From contig JAICQI010000071.1 of NCBI GenBank assembly GCA_025937955.1, forward strand, positions 1 to 13,034: 13,034 nucleotides of DNA, written 5' to 3'. Positions 1 through 9,630 of the stretch are shown one piece after another. How positions within the stretch are numbered: position 1 is the stretch's first letter; the number at the start of each line of letters is the position of its first letter. The stretch is from Pyrinomonadaceae bacterium (GTDB taxonomy: Bacteria; Acidobacteriota; Blastocatellia; Pyrinomonadales; Pyrinomonadaceae). Position numbers and translations under genes: made by a program. The notes under the pieces were generated by a model that was not told the DNA's origin, did not search any database, and was given only the letters and a program-made list of their open reading frames with translations.

Positions 1-840
1 CAGGTGCGCATGATTGCATGCGACGAACGGCAGCGAATGCGTGTTGATCTGCTCGCCTCGCGCATCGAGGCTGATGTGCGTGACGGGTTGAGGCCGTTTT
101 GCGTAGTCGGCAGCGCGGGGACGGTTAACACCGGAGCGGTTGATCCGCTCACCGAAATCGCAACTATCGCGTCTGAGTTCGGACTCTGGTTCCACGTCGA
201 TGGCGCATATGGCGCTCCCGGTGTTTTGGACCAGCGAAAGAGAGATCTGTTTGCCGGACTGGAGCGCGCCGATTCAGTTTCTCTCGATCCGCACAAGTGG
301 CTTTACGTTCCGGTTGATGCGGGCTGTCTTCTGTTTCGCGACGCCGGTGCTGCCATGACCGCGTTCAGCACGGAAGACGCGGATTACATCAAAACTCACG
401 GATATAGTGACGAAGAAGCTTTTGCGTTCTGGGATTACGGCGTGGAGCTTTCGCGCCGGTTTCGCGCGTTAAAGGTGTGGCTGACGTTGCAGTACTACGG
501 CACGCGACGCATCGCGGAAGCGATCAGTGAAGACATCTCCCTGGCGGCATATCTCGGCGAGCTCGTTTCCAACGCCGATGACTTCGAACTACTCGCACCA
601 GTCGAGTTGAGTATCTGTTGCTTTCGCTACGTGCCACGCGCCGGCATGAGCGATGCAGATTTGAATCAATTGAACGAACGCATCATGGCGCTGGTGCAAA
701 AAGGCGGCCGCGCGTATGTTTCAAATGCGACTGTAAACGGACGCTTCGCGCTGCGCGCCTGCATCACAAACTTTCGCACCACGAAAGCGGACATTGAAGC
801 GACAGTAGAAGCGATCCGCGATGCTGCACGAATAGCATGA
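1..840 (+). CDS. PLP-dependent group II amino acid decarboxylase, 3' part
   Basis: This is the C-terminal part of a pyridoxal-phosphate enzyme of the aromatic-L-amino-acid/glutamate/histidine decarboxylase group. The reading frame is open to the first base and about 280 codons remain; the family is usually 450-500 residues, so the start lies outside the window. Visible motifs are SAGTVNTGAVDPL, then FHVDGAYGAPG, whose Asp would contact the PLP ring nitrogen, and SLDPHKWLYVPVDAG, whose Lys (codon 295-297) is the expected Schiff-base residue. Such enzymes decarboxylate aromatic or related amino acids in the cytoplasm; the substrate cannot be read from this fragment because part of the pocket is missing. 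The stop overlaps the start of the next gene (ATGA), so the two are probably co-transcribed and translationally coupled. The family call is firm; the substrate is unknown. Confidence 0.9.
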   Translation, partial: QVRMIACDERQRMRVDLLASRIEADVRDGLRPFCVVGSAGTVNTGAVDPLTEIATIASEFGLWFHVDGAYGAPGVLDQRKRDLFAGLERADSVSLDPHKWLYVPVDAGCLLFRDAGAAMTAFSTEDADYIKTHGYSDEEAFAFWDYGVELSRRFRALKVWLTLQYYGTRRIAEAISEDISLAAYLGELVSNADDFELLAPVELSICCFRYVPRAGMSDADLNQLNERIMALVQKGGRAYVSNATVNGRFALRACITNFRTTKADIEATVEAIRDAARIA

Positions 841-1700
841 CGACGGCACTCGAACACAAAACCTACGATCGCGAACTGCGTGTCGCGTGCGAACTGGCGC
901 GCGCGGCCGGCGCGGCGATCCTCGAACACTACGAAGGTCCGCTGAACATCAGACAAAAGACCTCCGCTGACGATATCGAACCAGTCACACAGGCCGACAC
1001 GATCGCCAACGATCTGATCGTCGGACGCTTGAAGCGTGAGTTTCCCGACGACGGAATCCTCGCGGAAGAGTCAGTCGATACGGAACATCGTCTTGAGAAG
1101 TCTCGTGTTTGGATGGTTGATCCACTCGACGGCACAAACGGTTTCATCGACGGCAACGGCGATTTCGCGGTCCAGATCGGACTTAGTGAAGCCGGACAGT
1201 GCGCTCTTGGCGTGGTTTATCAACCGCTGCCGGGCGTGCTCTATCGCGCAGTGCGCGGACAAGGAACGTGGATCGAACGTCCTAAATTTGAGCCAGAGCG
1301 CGCCAACGTTTCCACAAAACGCGAGGTATCAGAGATGCGCTTGGCGGCCAGCCGTTCACACCGGAGCCCGCGCATGAACAAGGTCGTAACGCAGTTTGGT
1401 TTCAAGGAAGAAGTGCAGCGTGGCTCCGTCGGAATAAAAATCGGATTGCTGATCGAGCAGCAGTGTGACGTGTACATCCATCTCTCGTCACGAACTAAGC
1501 AGTGGGACACATGTGCGCCGGAAGTGATCCTGACCGAAGCAGGCGGGCGCATGACCGATCTGTTTGGCTATCCTTTGAACTACAACGTTCCTGACGTGCA
1601 AAATCGGAACGGGCTGGTCGCCAGTAACTTCGTGTCGCACGATCAGCTCATCACAAAGCTCGCTCCACTGCTACACGAGTTCGGCAGAGAGCGAATTTAG
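837..1700 (+). CDS. Inositol monophosphatase / CysQ-family phosphatase
   Basis: A 287-residue enzyme of the Mg-dependent, Li-sensitive phosphatase superfamily (inositol monophosphatase, 3'(2'),5'-bisphosphate nucleotidase, histidinol phosphatase). Metal-binding motifs are in order: ILAEES (residues 74-79, Glu-Glu), WMVDPLDGTNGFI (92-104, the DPLDGT signature) and QWDTCAPEVILTEAGG (222-237, the WD motif). PVTQAD at 49-54 is the usual N-terminal signature. Length is normal. The ATG overlaps the stop of the decarboxylase by four bases, which supports this start and an operon. The gene ends inside a perfect palindrome: its TAG stop is bases 3-5 of the left arm. The protein may hydrolyse 3'-phosphoadenosine 5'-phosphate (CysQ role), inositol phosphate or a related sugar phosphate; sequence alone does not decide. 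Confidence 0.88.
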   Translation: MTTALEHKTYDRELRVACELARAAGAAILEHYEGPLNIRQKTSADDIEPVTQADTIANDLIVGRLKREFPDDGILAEESVDTEHRLEKSRVWMVDPLDGTNGFIDGNGDFAVQIGLSEAGQCALGVVYQPLPGVLYRAVRGQGTWIERPKFEPERANVSTKREVSEMRLAASRSHRSPRMNKVVTQFGFKEEVQRGSVGIKIGLLIEQQCDVYIHLSSRTKQWDTCAPEVILTEAGGRMTDLFGYPLNYNVPDVQNRNGLVASNFVSHDQLITKLAPLLHEFGRERI

Positions 1701-1749
1701 CCGCAGATAAACGCAGATCTGCGCAAATCTGCGTTTATCTGCGGCTAAA
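1696..1749. repeat. Family A palindromic element, copy 1
   Basis: Two perfectly complementary 23-base arms (1696-1718 and 1727-1749) flank an 8-base loop. The arm begins TTTAGCCGCAGAT, which it shares with the copy at 4982-5046. The left arm contains the stop codon of the upstream phosphatase gene, and the right arm ends eight bases before the histidine kinase start. There is no T-run after the stem on the + strand, so it is not a textbook intrinsic terminator, but the RNA would form a very stable hairpin. It is probably a dispersed REP-like or MITE-like element. Confidence 0.9.
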
Positions 1750-1756
1750 ACTAAAT

Positions 1757-3469
1757 ATGACCCGACCCAGACCCCTTCTCACCTATTTCGTCCTCGGCGC
1801 CATCCCGCTGCTGCTCCTGGCGGGGTTGAACTACTGGAACGGCATCCGCGCAGTCGATTCCACCCTTTCTGCGGCCGTGCAGGACGATCTCGACTCATTC
1901 AACGTCGGCGTTGACGATGTGATCGCTGAGCAAGAGAGGGTGATCATGGGATTGGCACTCAATTCAGACGTTCAGCAACAGCTCACTGATAAGAGCGGAG
2001 ATCTGACACGGCTGACTTCTCATTTGGATCTCAACAGGTGCCTTAAAAGCTTGACTGTGTTCGATCGTGACCGGCAGGCACTACCGATTCGCATAGCCAA
2101 CAGCCAGCCGGCCAACGCACCTCAACCCGATCAACGTGTTTGGGGACTGCAAGGTAACATCCTACTCGACAAGCCCGGCGACTCACCTTCGACCGTTCAA
2201 TACACCACGCCAATCCACAGCGAAAACGGAGCAACCAACATCGGCGCGCTGGTAGGCGTGCTCGATCTGCACTCCGTATTCACAATCGCGGGACGAGGAC
2301 TCGAATCGAGCAAGCGATCGATGATTGTTGTTTTGGATCGCGCCGGCTCGGTTGTTTATCACTCGGAGAACCCGGAATTCGAGTCAATCGCGAACGCCAT
2401 GAAAGCCCACGAGAACAGCGTGGGCCAATTCAACTCGGCATCAGGTTCTTACGTTGCTGCCTTCGCACCGATTCCACGACTAAACGTTTCAGTAGCGGTG
2501 GCGCGCAATCGTTCTGCGCTAATCTCCGGCGCCCATCGTTGGGGCATCGCCGGATTGGTTCTGGCACTGCTCAGCGCTCTCGCCACCGCGTGGCTACTCG
2601 AACGCCACGTGCAAAAACGTACACGTGGCCTCGCGCGAGTCAGCGAAGATCTTTCTGCGATCGCGAAAGGCGAGTTGGACCGTCGCATCATCCTGCAATC
2701 GAGTGACGACGCGCGCGGCCTCGCAGACAACATCAACGTCGTTACCGAACGTCTACGTGCACAAATCGCGCGCGAGGAAGAATCGCGCCAGTTTGAGTCG
2801 TTCGTTCGGATTTCGGCGATGCTGACACACGATCTGAAAAATGCGATTGAGGCGCTGTCGTTGACTGTCGGCAACATGGAGCGACACTTCGACAATCCGC
2901 AATTCCGCGCCGACGCGATGAAAGGCCTTACCGGCGCCACCGACAAACTCAAAGCACTCGTAGCGCGACTCGGCAAACCGTTGACGAGCCTCAGCGGTGA
3001 ACACAAACGGCCTGCGAATGTTGACCTTGTGCCTATCCTGCAACGAGTCATCGCGATGACCGCCGAGCCGATGCGTGGCAAACACAAGATCGTCACGCGA
3101 TTGCCGTCGAGTCTTTACGCGCTGGTTGATGCGGCCCGGATTGAAGAAGTGATCGAGAATCTTGTTTTGAATGCTCTCGAAGCGATGGATAAAAGCGGCA
3201 CCCTCACGATCGAAGCTGGACAGACGCCGAGCGGCGCACCAACGTTTTCCGTCAGCGACACAGGGAGCGGCATGACCCGAACGTTCATCGAAACACGGCT
3301 GTTTCGTCCGTTCGCCACTACCAAGAAAACCGGCATCGGTCTTGGGCTCTACACTTGTCGCGAAGTGATCAAGGCCAGCGCCGGTACGATCGACGTCGAT
3401 TCAGTCGAAGGCGCTGGAACGACTTTTCGCGTCGTGCTACCATCCGTCCCACATGACAAGCGTAACTAA
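1757..3469 (+). CDS. Membrane sensor histidine kinase, PrsK-like core
   Basis: A 570-residue two-component sensor kinase. One membrane segment lies at about residues 8-26, an extracytoplasmic sensor region at about 28-258 (probably a Cache/PDC-like fold; not proven), and a second membrane segment at 262-281. A HAMP linker (about 282-340) leads to the HisKA region with the phosphoacceptor His358 in THDLKN. The ATPase domain shows an N box (ENLVLNALEAM, 467-477), G1 (DTGSGM, 501-506), F box (FRPFATTKK, 516-524) and G2 (GIGLGLY, 526-532). The HDLKN-LSL-N-ERH-DNP-F arrangement around the phosphoacceptor resembles PrsK, the PEP-CTERM system kinase. Known PrsK proteins, as I recall them, have a multi-pass N-terminus with a GAF domain, so the sensor part differs. 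The sigma-54 regulator 138 bases downstream is the obvious partner. No good ribosome binding site precedes the ATG, which follows the palindrome by seven bases. Confidence 0.9.
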   Translation: MTRPRPLLTYFVLGAIPLLLLAGLNYWNGIRAVDSTLSAAVQDDLDSFNVGVDDVIAEQERVIMGLALNSDVQQQLTDKSGDLTRLTSHLDLNRCLKSLTVFDRDRQALPIRIANSQPANAPQPDQRVWGLQGNILLDKPGDSPSTVQYTTPIHSENGATNIGALVGVLDLHSVFTIAGRGLESSKRSMIVVLDRAGSVVYHSENPEFESIANAMKAHENSVGQFNSASGSYVAAFAPIPRLNVSVAVARNRSALISGAHRWGIAGLVLALLSALATAWLLERHVQKRTRGLARVSEDLSAIAKGELDRRIILQSSDDARGLADNINVVTERLRAQIAREEESRQFESFVRISAMLTHDLKNAIEALSLTVGNMERHFDNPQFRADAMKGLTGATDKLKALVARLGKPLTSLSGEHKRPANVDLVPILQRVIAMTAEPMRGKHKIVTRLPSSLYALVDAARIEEVIENLVLNALEAMDKSGTLTIEAGQTPSGAPTFSVSDTGSGMTRTFIETRLFRPFATTKKTGIGLGLYTCREVIKASAGTIDVDSVEGAGTTFRVVLPSVPHDKRN

Positions 3470-3607
3470 GAAGTAGCGCGGCAAAAGCTCTTCTGAAATA
3501 CATGCCCGTTACGCCGGTTCCTCTAAGCAGTACTCGCCCAGGAGCTTCAATTTTGGTGCACGTGTGCGGTGGCTTAGTCTGTTGTAACACCAATTTCGTT
3601 CCGAGAG
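3470..3607 (+). other. Intergenic gap between kinase and regulator genes
   Basis: This 138-base spacer is long for a two-component pair read as one operon, so the regulator may have its own promoter. I see a short inverted pair, TTGGTG at 3553-3558 and CACCAA at 3588-3593, and near-matches to sigma-54 promoters whose spacing is one base off. No convincing promoter, terminator or small gene was found. Confidence 0.4.
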
Positions 3608-4981
<1,374 letters not shown>

Positions 4982-4984
<3 letters not shown>

Positions 4985-5046
4985 CCGCAGATTTTCGCGG
5001 ATGAAAGCGGATCAGATTTGCGTTCATCCGCGAAAATCTGCGGCTA
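4982..5046. repeat. Family A palindromic element, copy 2
   Basis: Perfectly complementary 24-base arms (4982-5005 and 5023-5046) enclose a 17-base loop. It shares TAGCCGCAGAT at the arm start with the copy at 1696-1749 but differs further in. As in copy 1, the upstream gene ends with TTTAG at the arm edge, so the repeat provides the stop codon. The right arm ends 16 bases before the start of the next gene and may separate transcription units. Confidence 0.9.
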
Positions 5047-5062
5047 GTGCTACTATCTATTC

Positions 5063-5941
5063 GTGGCTAGCCTGCAACAACGTTTACCGGAGAATGTGCC
5101 TGGGGATTTCTTTGTAGATTCCACCTGCATCGATTGCGATACGTGTAGCCAGTTGGCGCCTGATATCTTTCGCGATCATGGCGATCAGTGCAGCGTGCAT
5201 CATCAACCCGAAACCGACGACGAAGTGAGGCGGGCAATGATGGCGCTCGTCGCCTGTCCCACCGGATCGATTGGCGCCACGCAACGACACGACGCACACA
5301 TCGGCATCGACGCTTTCCCGCTGCCGCTTGACGATAACGTCTACTTCTGTGGTTTCACTTCTGAGTCCAGCTTCGGCGCCTGGAGCTATTTGATTGCTCG
5401 CCCGGCAAGCGAAGGTGGCAACGTGCTGATCGATTCGCCGCGGTTCGCGAGCCAGTTGATCAAACGGATCGAAGCGTTAGGCGGCGTCAGCCAAATGCTG
5501 TTGACGCACAAAGACGACGTCGCGGATCACGAGCTTTTTCGACAAAGATTCAACTGCCGGCGATTGATGCACGCAGACGACGGCGCCGCTCGTCTCGGCG
5601 TTGAGCAAGTGATTCGAGGCGAAGAGCCGGTGCAACTCGACGACGATCTGCTCGTCATTCCCGTACCCGGACACACGCGCGGTCACGTCGTTTATCTTTA
5701 TAAGAATAAGTTTCTCTTCACCGGCGATCACCTGGCGTGGTCACCAGCGCGCCAGACCCTGACTGCATTCCGCAGCGTCGCCTGGTATTCGTGGCCCGAA
5801 CAGACGCGCTCGATGGAAAAACTTCTGAGCTATGAATTCGAGTGGGTTTTGCCGGGCCACGGCGACATGCATCACGCTGACGCAGGCACGATGCACACCC
5901 ACCTTGAACGCTGCGTGTCGTGGATGAAAAGTATTAGATAG
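5063..5941 (+). CDS. Ferredoxin / metallo-beta-lactamase-fold fusion hydrolase
   Basis: A 292-residue protein with two fused modules. Residues 1-75 form a small ferredoxin-like domain with CIDCDTC (Cys22, Cys25, Cys28) and a distant ACPTGSI (Cys65), the pattern of a single 4Fe-4S cluster. Residues about 85-290 form a metallo-beta-lactamase fold: THKDDVADH (148-156) replaces the classic HxHxDH, followed by PGHTRGH (202-208), FTGDH (219-223) and LPGHGD (263-268). The substitution of Asp for the second His in the first motif suggests changed metal coordination, but other MBL ligands remain. Ferredoxin-MBL fusions occur in cyanobacteria, plants and other bacteria, with no settled reaction that I know. 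The GTG start is used because no earlier start is open between it and the palindrome. No ribosome binding site is seen; TACTAT at 5051-5056 ends six bases before GTG, compatible with a leaderless transcript (inference). Confidence 0.85.
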   Translation: MASLQQRLPENVPGDFFVDSTCIDCDTCSQLAPDIFRDHGDQCSVHHQPETDDEVRRAMMALVACPTGSIGATQRHDAHIGIDAFPLPLDDNVYFCGFTSESSFGAWSYLIARPASEGGNVLIDSPRFASQLIKRIEALGGVSQMLLTHKDDVADHELFRQRFNCRRLMHADDGAARLGVEQVIRGEEPVQLDDDLLVIPVPGHTRGHVVYLYKNKFLFTGDHLAWSPARQTLTAFRSVAWYSWPEQTRSMEKLLSYEFEWVLPGHGDMHHADAGTMHTHLERCVSWMKSIR

Positions 5942-5999
5942 TTTGTGCCTTGTGTGCCTTTTTGTGGCTAAATAAATTCCTCCTTTTTGGGGCAAAACA
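5942..5999 (+). repeat. Possible degenerate repeat upstream of the Asn-rich protein
   Basis: The short gap holds a tandem-like GTGCCTTGTGTGCCTTTTTG followed by TGGCTAAAT. It resembles the kind of low-complexity intergenic repeat remnant common in such genomes, but only one copy is present in the window and no partner arm is visible. GGGG at 5989-5992 could serve as a weak ribosome binding site for the next gene. Confidence 0.25.
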
Positions 6000-6476
6000 A
6001 TGAATCGAAATCAGAAGATTGCTCTCGGTTGTGGTGGTGCAGGATGTTTGGGACTGATCGTTGTGACGATCGTTGGCTGCGTGATCTATTTCGTTTATTA
6101 CGCCCAGAGCCAACGGGATACCGCGAATCGCAACTACAACTTCAACATCAATACTAATAGTAATTCCAACAGCAATGACAATTCCGATCTGAACTCAAAT
6201 ACAAACGACAACTCGTCTGCAACCGACACCAGCTCAATGTCGGAAGACGACAAGCACAAGCTCTATCAGGCTGCCAGCATGACCGGCGATGGAGAACTGC
6301 TCCGGCGCGTTACAGTCAAAATCGGTTTAATGGATGATGACTTCACCCCCGGACCTAACTATCAAACGTTCGTTGCAGAGCACGTGAGCTGGGCCATTCG
6401 CAACACTGATTTCATTCAATCAATGGACACGCCCGAGAAAGCGCGCAACTACGTCAACGAGAATTTCCCGGATTAA
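6000..6476 (+). CDS. Membrane-anchored protein with Asn/Ser-rich linker, function unknown
   Basis: A 158-residue protein that I do not recognise. It begins with a short basic stretch and one hydrophobic helix (about residues 6-33, with a Gly/Cys-rich start, GCGGAGCLG), which probably anchors it in the cytoplasmic membrane. Residues about 42-80 are low complexity, rich in Asn, Ser, Thr and Asp (for example NINTNSNSNSNDNSDLN), and would be a flexible spacer. The C-terminal about 75 residues (EDDKHKLYQAASMTGDGELL onward) look like a small folded helical domain that would sit outside the membrane. The stop is eight bases before lepA, so the two genes are probably transcribed together, although no functional link follows from that. 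Confidence 0.75.
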   Translation: MNRNQKIALGCGGAGCLGLIVVTIVGCVIYFVYYAQSQRDTANRNYNFNINTNSNSNSNDNSDLNSNTNDNSSATDTSSMSEDDKHKLYQAASMTGDGELLRRVTVKIGLMDDDFTPGPNYQTFVAEHVSWAIRNTDFIQSMDTPEKARNYVNENFPD

Positions 6477-6484
6477 GTTTTAAG

Positions 6485-8284
6485 ATGGATCCCGCTCGCA
6501 TTCGCAACTTTTCAATCATCGCTCATATCGATCACGGCAAGTCGACGCTCGCCGACCGCCTGCTCGAGCTCACCGGAGCCCTGTCCGAAAGAGAAATGTC
6601 GGACCAGGTGCTCGACAACATGGACCTGGAACGCGAACGTGGCATCACCATCAAGGCGCACGCCGTCAGGCTCGATTACAAAGCCCAGGACGGACAAAAC
6701 TACGTGCTCAATTTGATCGACACGCCGGGTCACGTCGACTTCTCTTACGAAGTTTCGCGATCACTCTCCGCCTGTGAAGGCGCGCTGCTGATCGTCGACG
6801 CTTCGCAGGGCGTCGAAGCACAAACGCTCGCGAACACCTACCTCGCGATCGAAAACAATCTCGAGTTGATCCCGGTGATCAATAAGATCGACTTGCCGGG
6901 CGCCGAGCCTGAAAAAGCGATCGAACAGATCGAGCATTTCATCGGACTGGAAACACACAACGCTATTCTCACCAGCGCGAAGACCGGTGAGGGCGTGGGC
7001 GATGTGCTCGAAGCAATCGTGCGCGACGTGCCGCCACCGAAAGGCGATCCGAACGGTCCGCTCAAAGCGCTGATTTTCGATTCGTGGTACGACTCGTATC
7101 GCGGCGTGATCGTGCTGTTTCGCGTGATCGACGGCACGATACGTACGGGTATGAAGATCCGGTTCGTTGCTGTGGGTCGTGACTACCAGGTCGAAACGCT
7201 CGGCGTAAATCGACCGACGCCAACCCCGATCAGTGAATTGGGTGTCGGCGAAGTAGGTTTTTTGACTGCGTCGATCAAAGCGGTGGCCGACGTGCAGATT
7301 GGAGACACGATCACCGAGGCAGCACGACCGACGACGGAACCGTTTCCGGGTTACCAGGAGATCAAACCGATGGTGTTTGCCGGCTTGTATCCGGTGGACA
7401 CGGCGCAGTACGAGGAATTGCGCGACGCACTCGATAAGCTGCGGCTAAACGATGCGTCGTTCTTTTACGAGCCCGAGTCGTCGACGGCATTGGGGTTTGG
7501 TTTCCGATGTGGTTTTCTCGGGTTGTTGCACATGGAGATCGTGCAGGAGCGTTTGGAGCGTGAGTTTAACCTCGATCTGATCACGACGGCGCCGGGCGTG
7601 CGTTACGTGGTGACTACCACTGACGGGCAGGTCCTCGAGATTGACTCGCCGGCAAAGATGCCCGACCCGGGACGCATCGCGAAGATCGAAGAGCCTGTGA
7701 TTCGCGCCGTCATCCTGACACCTGACGAACATCTCGGCGGCATCCTGCCGTTGCTCGAAGAGAAACGCGGCATGCAAAAAGGTTTCGAGTACATCACCTC
7801 GAATCGTGTGATGCTCACGTATGAGTTGCCGCTCAACGAGATCGTGCTCGACTTTTACGATCGATTGAAATCGGTGTCGCGTGGTTATGCTTCGCTCGAC
7901 TACAACCTCGCCGGGTATTGGGAAAGCGATCTCGTGAAGCTGGACGTGCTCGTCGCCGGAGAGCCGGTTGATGCGTTGTCGCTGATCCTTCATCGCAGCA
8001 CTGCACAACCGAAGGGACGCGCGCTGGCGGAAAAGATGAAGCAGTTGATTCCGCGGCAGCTGTTCGAAGTTCCGATCCAGGCCGCGATCGGCAACAAGGT
8101 GATCGCGCGTGAGACGGTGAAGGCGCTCGGCAAGAACGTGATCGCGAAGTGTTACGGCGGCGACATCACGCGCAAGCGCAAGCTCCTCGAAAAACAAAAG
8201 GAAGGCAAGAAGCGCATGAAGAAAGTGGGCCGCGTCGAGATCCCGCAGGAAGCGTTCTTAGCCGTCCTCAAAGTAAATGAGTAG
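6485..8284 (+). CDS. lepA: Elongation factor 4 (LepA), ribosome back-translocase GTPase
   Basis: Complete LepA/EF4 of 599 residues, the normal length. EF4 is a ribosome-associated GTPase reported to act on stalled or mis-translocated ribosomes and in 30S biogenesis. GTPase motifs are AHIDHGKST (G1, 13-21), RGIT (52-55), DTPGH (79-83), NKID (133-136) and SAKTG (164-168). EF-G-like domains II, III and V follow (for example GFGFRCGFLGLLHMEIVQER), and the LepA-specific C-terminal domain includes the Lys-rich ITRKRKLLEKQKEGKKRMKK before the end. The start at ATGGATCCC gives the usual N-terminus, MDPARIRNFSIIAHIDHGK. There is no clear ribosome binding site, so coupling to the upstream gene eight bases away is likely. 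Confidence 0.98.
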   Translation: MDPARIRNFSIIAHIDHGKSTLADRLLELTGALSEREMSDQVLDNMDLERERGITIKAHAVRLDYKAQDGQNYVLNLIDTPGHVDFSYEVSRSLSACEGALLIVDASQGVEAQTLANTYLAIENNLELIPVINKIDLPGAEPEKAIEQIEHFIGLETHNAILTSAKTGEGVGDVLEAIVRDVPPPKGDPNGPLKALIFDSWYDSYRGVIVLFRVIDGTIRTGMKIRFVAVGRDYQVETLGVNRPTPTPISELGVGEVGFLTASIKAVADVQIGDTITEAARPTTEPFPGYQEIKPMVFAGLYPVDTAQYEELRDALDKLRLNDASFFYEPESSTALGFGFRCGFLGLLHMEIVQERLEREFNLDLITTAPGVRYVVTTTDGQVLEIDSPAKMPDPGRIAKIEEPVIRAVILTPDEHLGGILPLLEEKRGMQKGFEYITSNRVMLTYELPLNEIVLDFYDRLKSVSRGYASLDYNLAGYWESDLVKLDVLVAGEPVDALSLILHRSTAQPKGRALAEKMKQLIPRQLFEVPIQAAIGNKVIARETVKALGKNVIAKCYGGDITRKRKLLEKQKEGKKRMKKVGRVEIPQEAFLAVLKVNE

Positions 8285-8311
8285 CTGGGGCTTTTGTACT
8301 CTGGACCGTTC

Positions 8312-8386
8312 TGTAGGGGCGGCACTCCGTGGCCGCCCGTCGATCGAATTGTGCACCACAGGCGGCCACGGAGGGCCGCCCCTACA
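8312..8386. repeat. Family B palindromic element, copy 1
   Basis: Two 26-base arms (8312-8337 and 8361-8386), complementary at 25 of 26 positions, enclose a 23-base loop. The arms begin TGTAGGGGCGGC and are GC-rich. Each arm is itself an imperfect hairpin (GGGGCGGCC pairing with GGCCGCC). The same family recurs at 11691-11786. It fills nearly all of the gap between lepA and the nucleotidyltransferase gene. Confidence 0.88.
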
Positions 8387-8389
8387 AAG

Positions 8390-9532
8390 ATGATCAAGAT
8401 CGAACACGAGTTGTTGCTCTGTTGTGCGCGGACGAAGGCGAGCGCGCGGGTGCGGGAGATTGCGGCGGCGGAGGTCGATTGGGAGTATCTCTTTCTGCTC
8501 GCACGCCGCCACTCGGTCGTGCCCTTGGTCTATTCGCAACTGGAGCGACACGCTGCAGATCTCGTGCCCGCGGAGAAGCTGTCTCAATTAAAGAAGCACT
8601 ACCTCGAGAACTCCGCGCGCAATACAATCCTTACCGCCGAGCTCTGCCGCCTCATCACGTCGTTCGCCGAGTCCGGTATCGAAGCCATCCCTTACAAAGG
8701 TCCTGTCCTCGCTCTTTTCGCATACGACAACCTCGCGCTGCGTCGCTTCGTGGATCTCGACGTCATCGTCAAGAAAACCGATGTGCTGAAAGCGCGCGAG
8801 ATCCTGTTGGCCCATGACTACACGCCGTCCAAAGCTCTTTCACTCAGTCAGCAAGAACTCTTGCTACGCACACAACACAACCTGCAATTCTCGCGGGACA
8901 ATCACCGCTTGATCGTCGAGTTGCACTGGGAAGTCGCGCCGCACTTGTTCGCTTCAACTGTCGACGCCGATACGCTGTGGCAAAACCTCGTAACCATTAA
9001 CCTCAACGGCACGCAAGTAAAAACCCTCTCCGCGGAAGATCTGCTGTTCTCGTTGTGCGTCCACGGCTCGCGTCATCTTTGGGAACGCCTCAGCTGGATC
9101 TGCGACGTTGCCGAATTGGTCTCGCGGCGTAGCGTCGATTGGAACGCGTTACTGAAACGCGCCACAGACGCCGACAGCGAGCGCATGTTTCTACTCGGTC
9201 TCTATCTCGCCGAGCGACTTCTCGACGCGTTGCTGCCTCTCGAAGTGAAGCAACGCTGCAACGCTGACGAACGACTGCCTTCGTTAGCAGAAAACATCGT
9301 CGAGCATCTTTTCAGTGGCACAACCCACGTGCCAGCAACTTCACGCGAGATCTTCAAATACAACCTCGGCGTGCGAAAAACGCTCAACGCGCGCGCTCGT
9401 TACGTCCTGCACATGCTTCGGCCCACCGACGGCGATCTCGGCGCCCGCGCGCTTCCCGCAAAGCTGAGTTTCGCTTATTACCTCCTGCGACCTTTCCGTC
9501 TACTATTCAAGCCCGGAGATACGAAAATTTGA
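8390..9532 (+). CDS. Nucleotidyltransferase family protein (NTP_transf_5 type)
   Basis: A 380-residue protein of the uncharacterised NTP_transf_5 group, related to the DNA polymerase beta-like nucleotidyltransferases. The core is YKGPVLALFAYDNLALRRFVD followed by LDVIV (102-127), with a Lys-Gly pair (103-104) and the DxD metal pair at Asp122 and Asp124. VELHWEVAP (177-184) and SAEDLLFSLCVHGSRHLWER (214-233) are also typical of the family. Relatives accompany precursor peptides and HprK-like kinases in lasso peptide clusters (PadeN-type) and occur in surface-polysaccharide loci; the reaction is generally unproven. The ATG at 8390 is preferred: the longer frame from TTG at 8294 would add 32 residues, largely encoded by the palindrome. 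The chosen ATG lies three bases after the palindrome and has no recognisable ribosome binding site of its own. Confidence 0.85.
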   Translation: MIKIEHELLLCCARTKASARVREIAAAEVDWEYLFLLARRHSVVPLVYSQLERHAADLVPAEKLSQLKKHYLENSARNTILTAELCRLITSFAESGIEAIPYKGPVLALFAYDNLALRRFVDLDVIVKKTDVLKAREILLAHDYTPSKALSLSQQELLLRTQHNLQFSRDNHRLIVELHWEVAPHLFASTVDADTLWQNLVTINLNGTQVKTLSAEDLLFSLCVHGSRHLWERLSWICDVAELVSRRSVDWNALLKRATDADSERMFLLGLYLAERLLDALLPLEVKQRCNADERLPSLAENIVEHLFSGTTHVPATSREIFKYNLGVRKTLNARARYVLHMLRPTDGDLGARALPAKLSFAYYLLRPFRLLFKPGDTKI

Positions 9533-9630
9533 CGGATTTTTTGCCACGTGTTAGTTTCACCTGAATCGAAGGCGGGTCAGTCGCCTGGAGCGAAACTGCT
9601 CAATACGCAAAGGACACAGGTAACCGAATT
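9533..9630 (+). other. Intergenic region before the STN-like protein gene
   Basis: A 98-base gap. TTGACG at 9529-9534, 17 bases and TAGTTT at 9552-9557 form a weak sigma-70-like candidate. A small hairpin GGCG/CGCC lies at 9571-9585 (7-base loop), and AGG at 9618-9620 could be the ribosome binding site for the TTG start at 9631. No known riboswitch or RNA gene was recognised. Confidence 0.35.

Noticed and set aside
2449..3096. Long minus-strand open frame opposite the histidine kinase
   Set aside because: Arg/Ser-rich translation without domains, fully inside a well-supported gene; a shadow of codon bias.
3570..3586. TGGC...TTGT resembling a sigma-54 promoter before the response regulator gene
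   Set aside because: The distance between the GG and the TTG element is one base too long and the GC of the -12 element is absent; the overlapping site near 3553 is one base too short.
7445..8197. 250-codon minus-strand open frame opposite lepA
   Set aside because: LepA is certain on the other strand; the translation shows no known motif and no start signal.
9605..9625. ACGCAAAGG near a small hairpin and TAACCGA, resembling parts of a c-di-GMP-I riboswitch
   Set aside because: The upstream conserved part of that riboswitch and its second helix are missing; a short match alone is not support. A covariance model search would decide.
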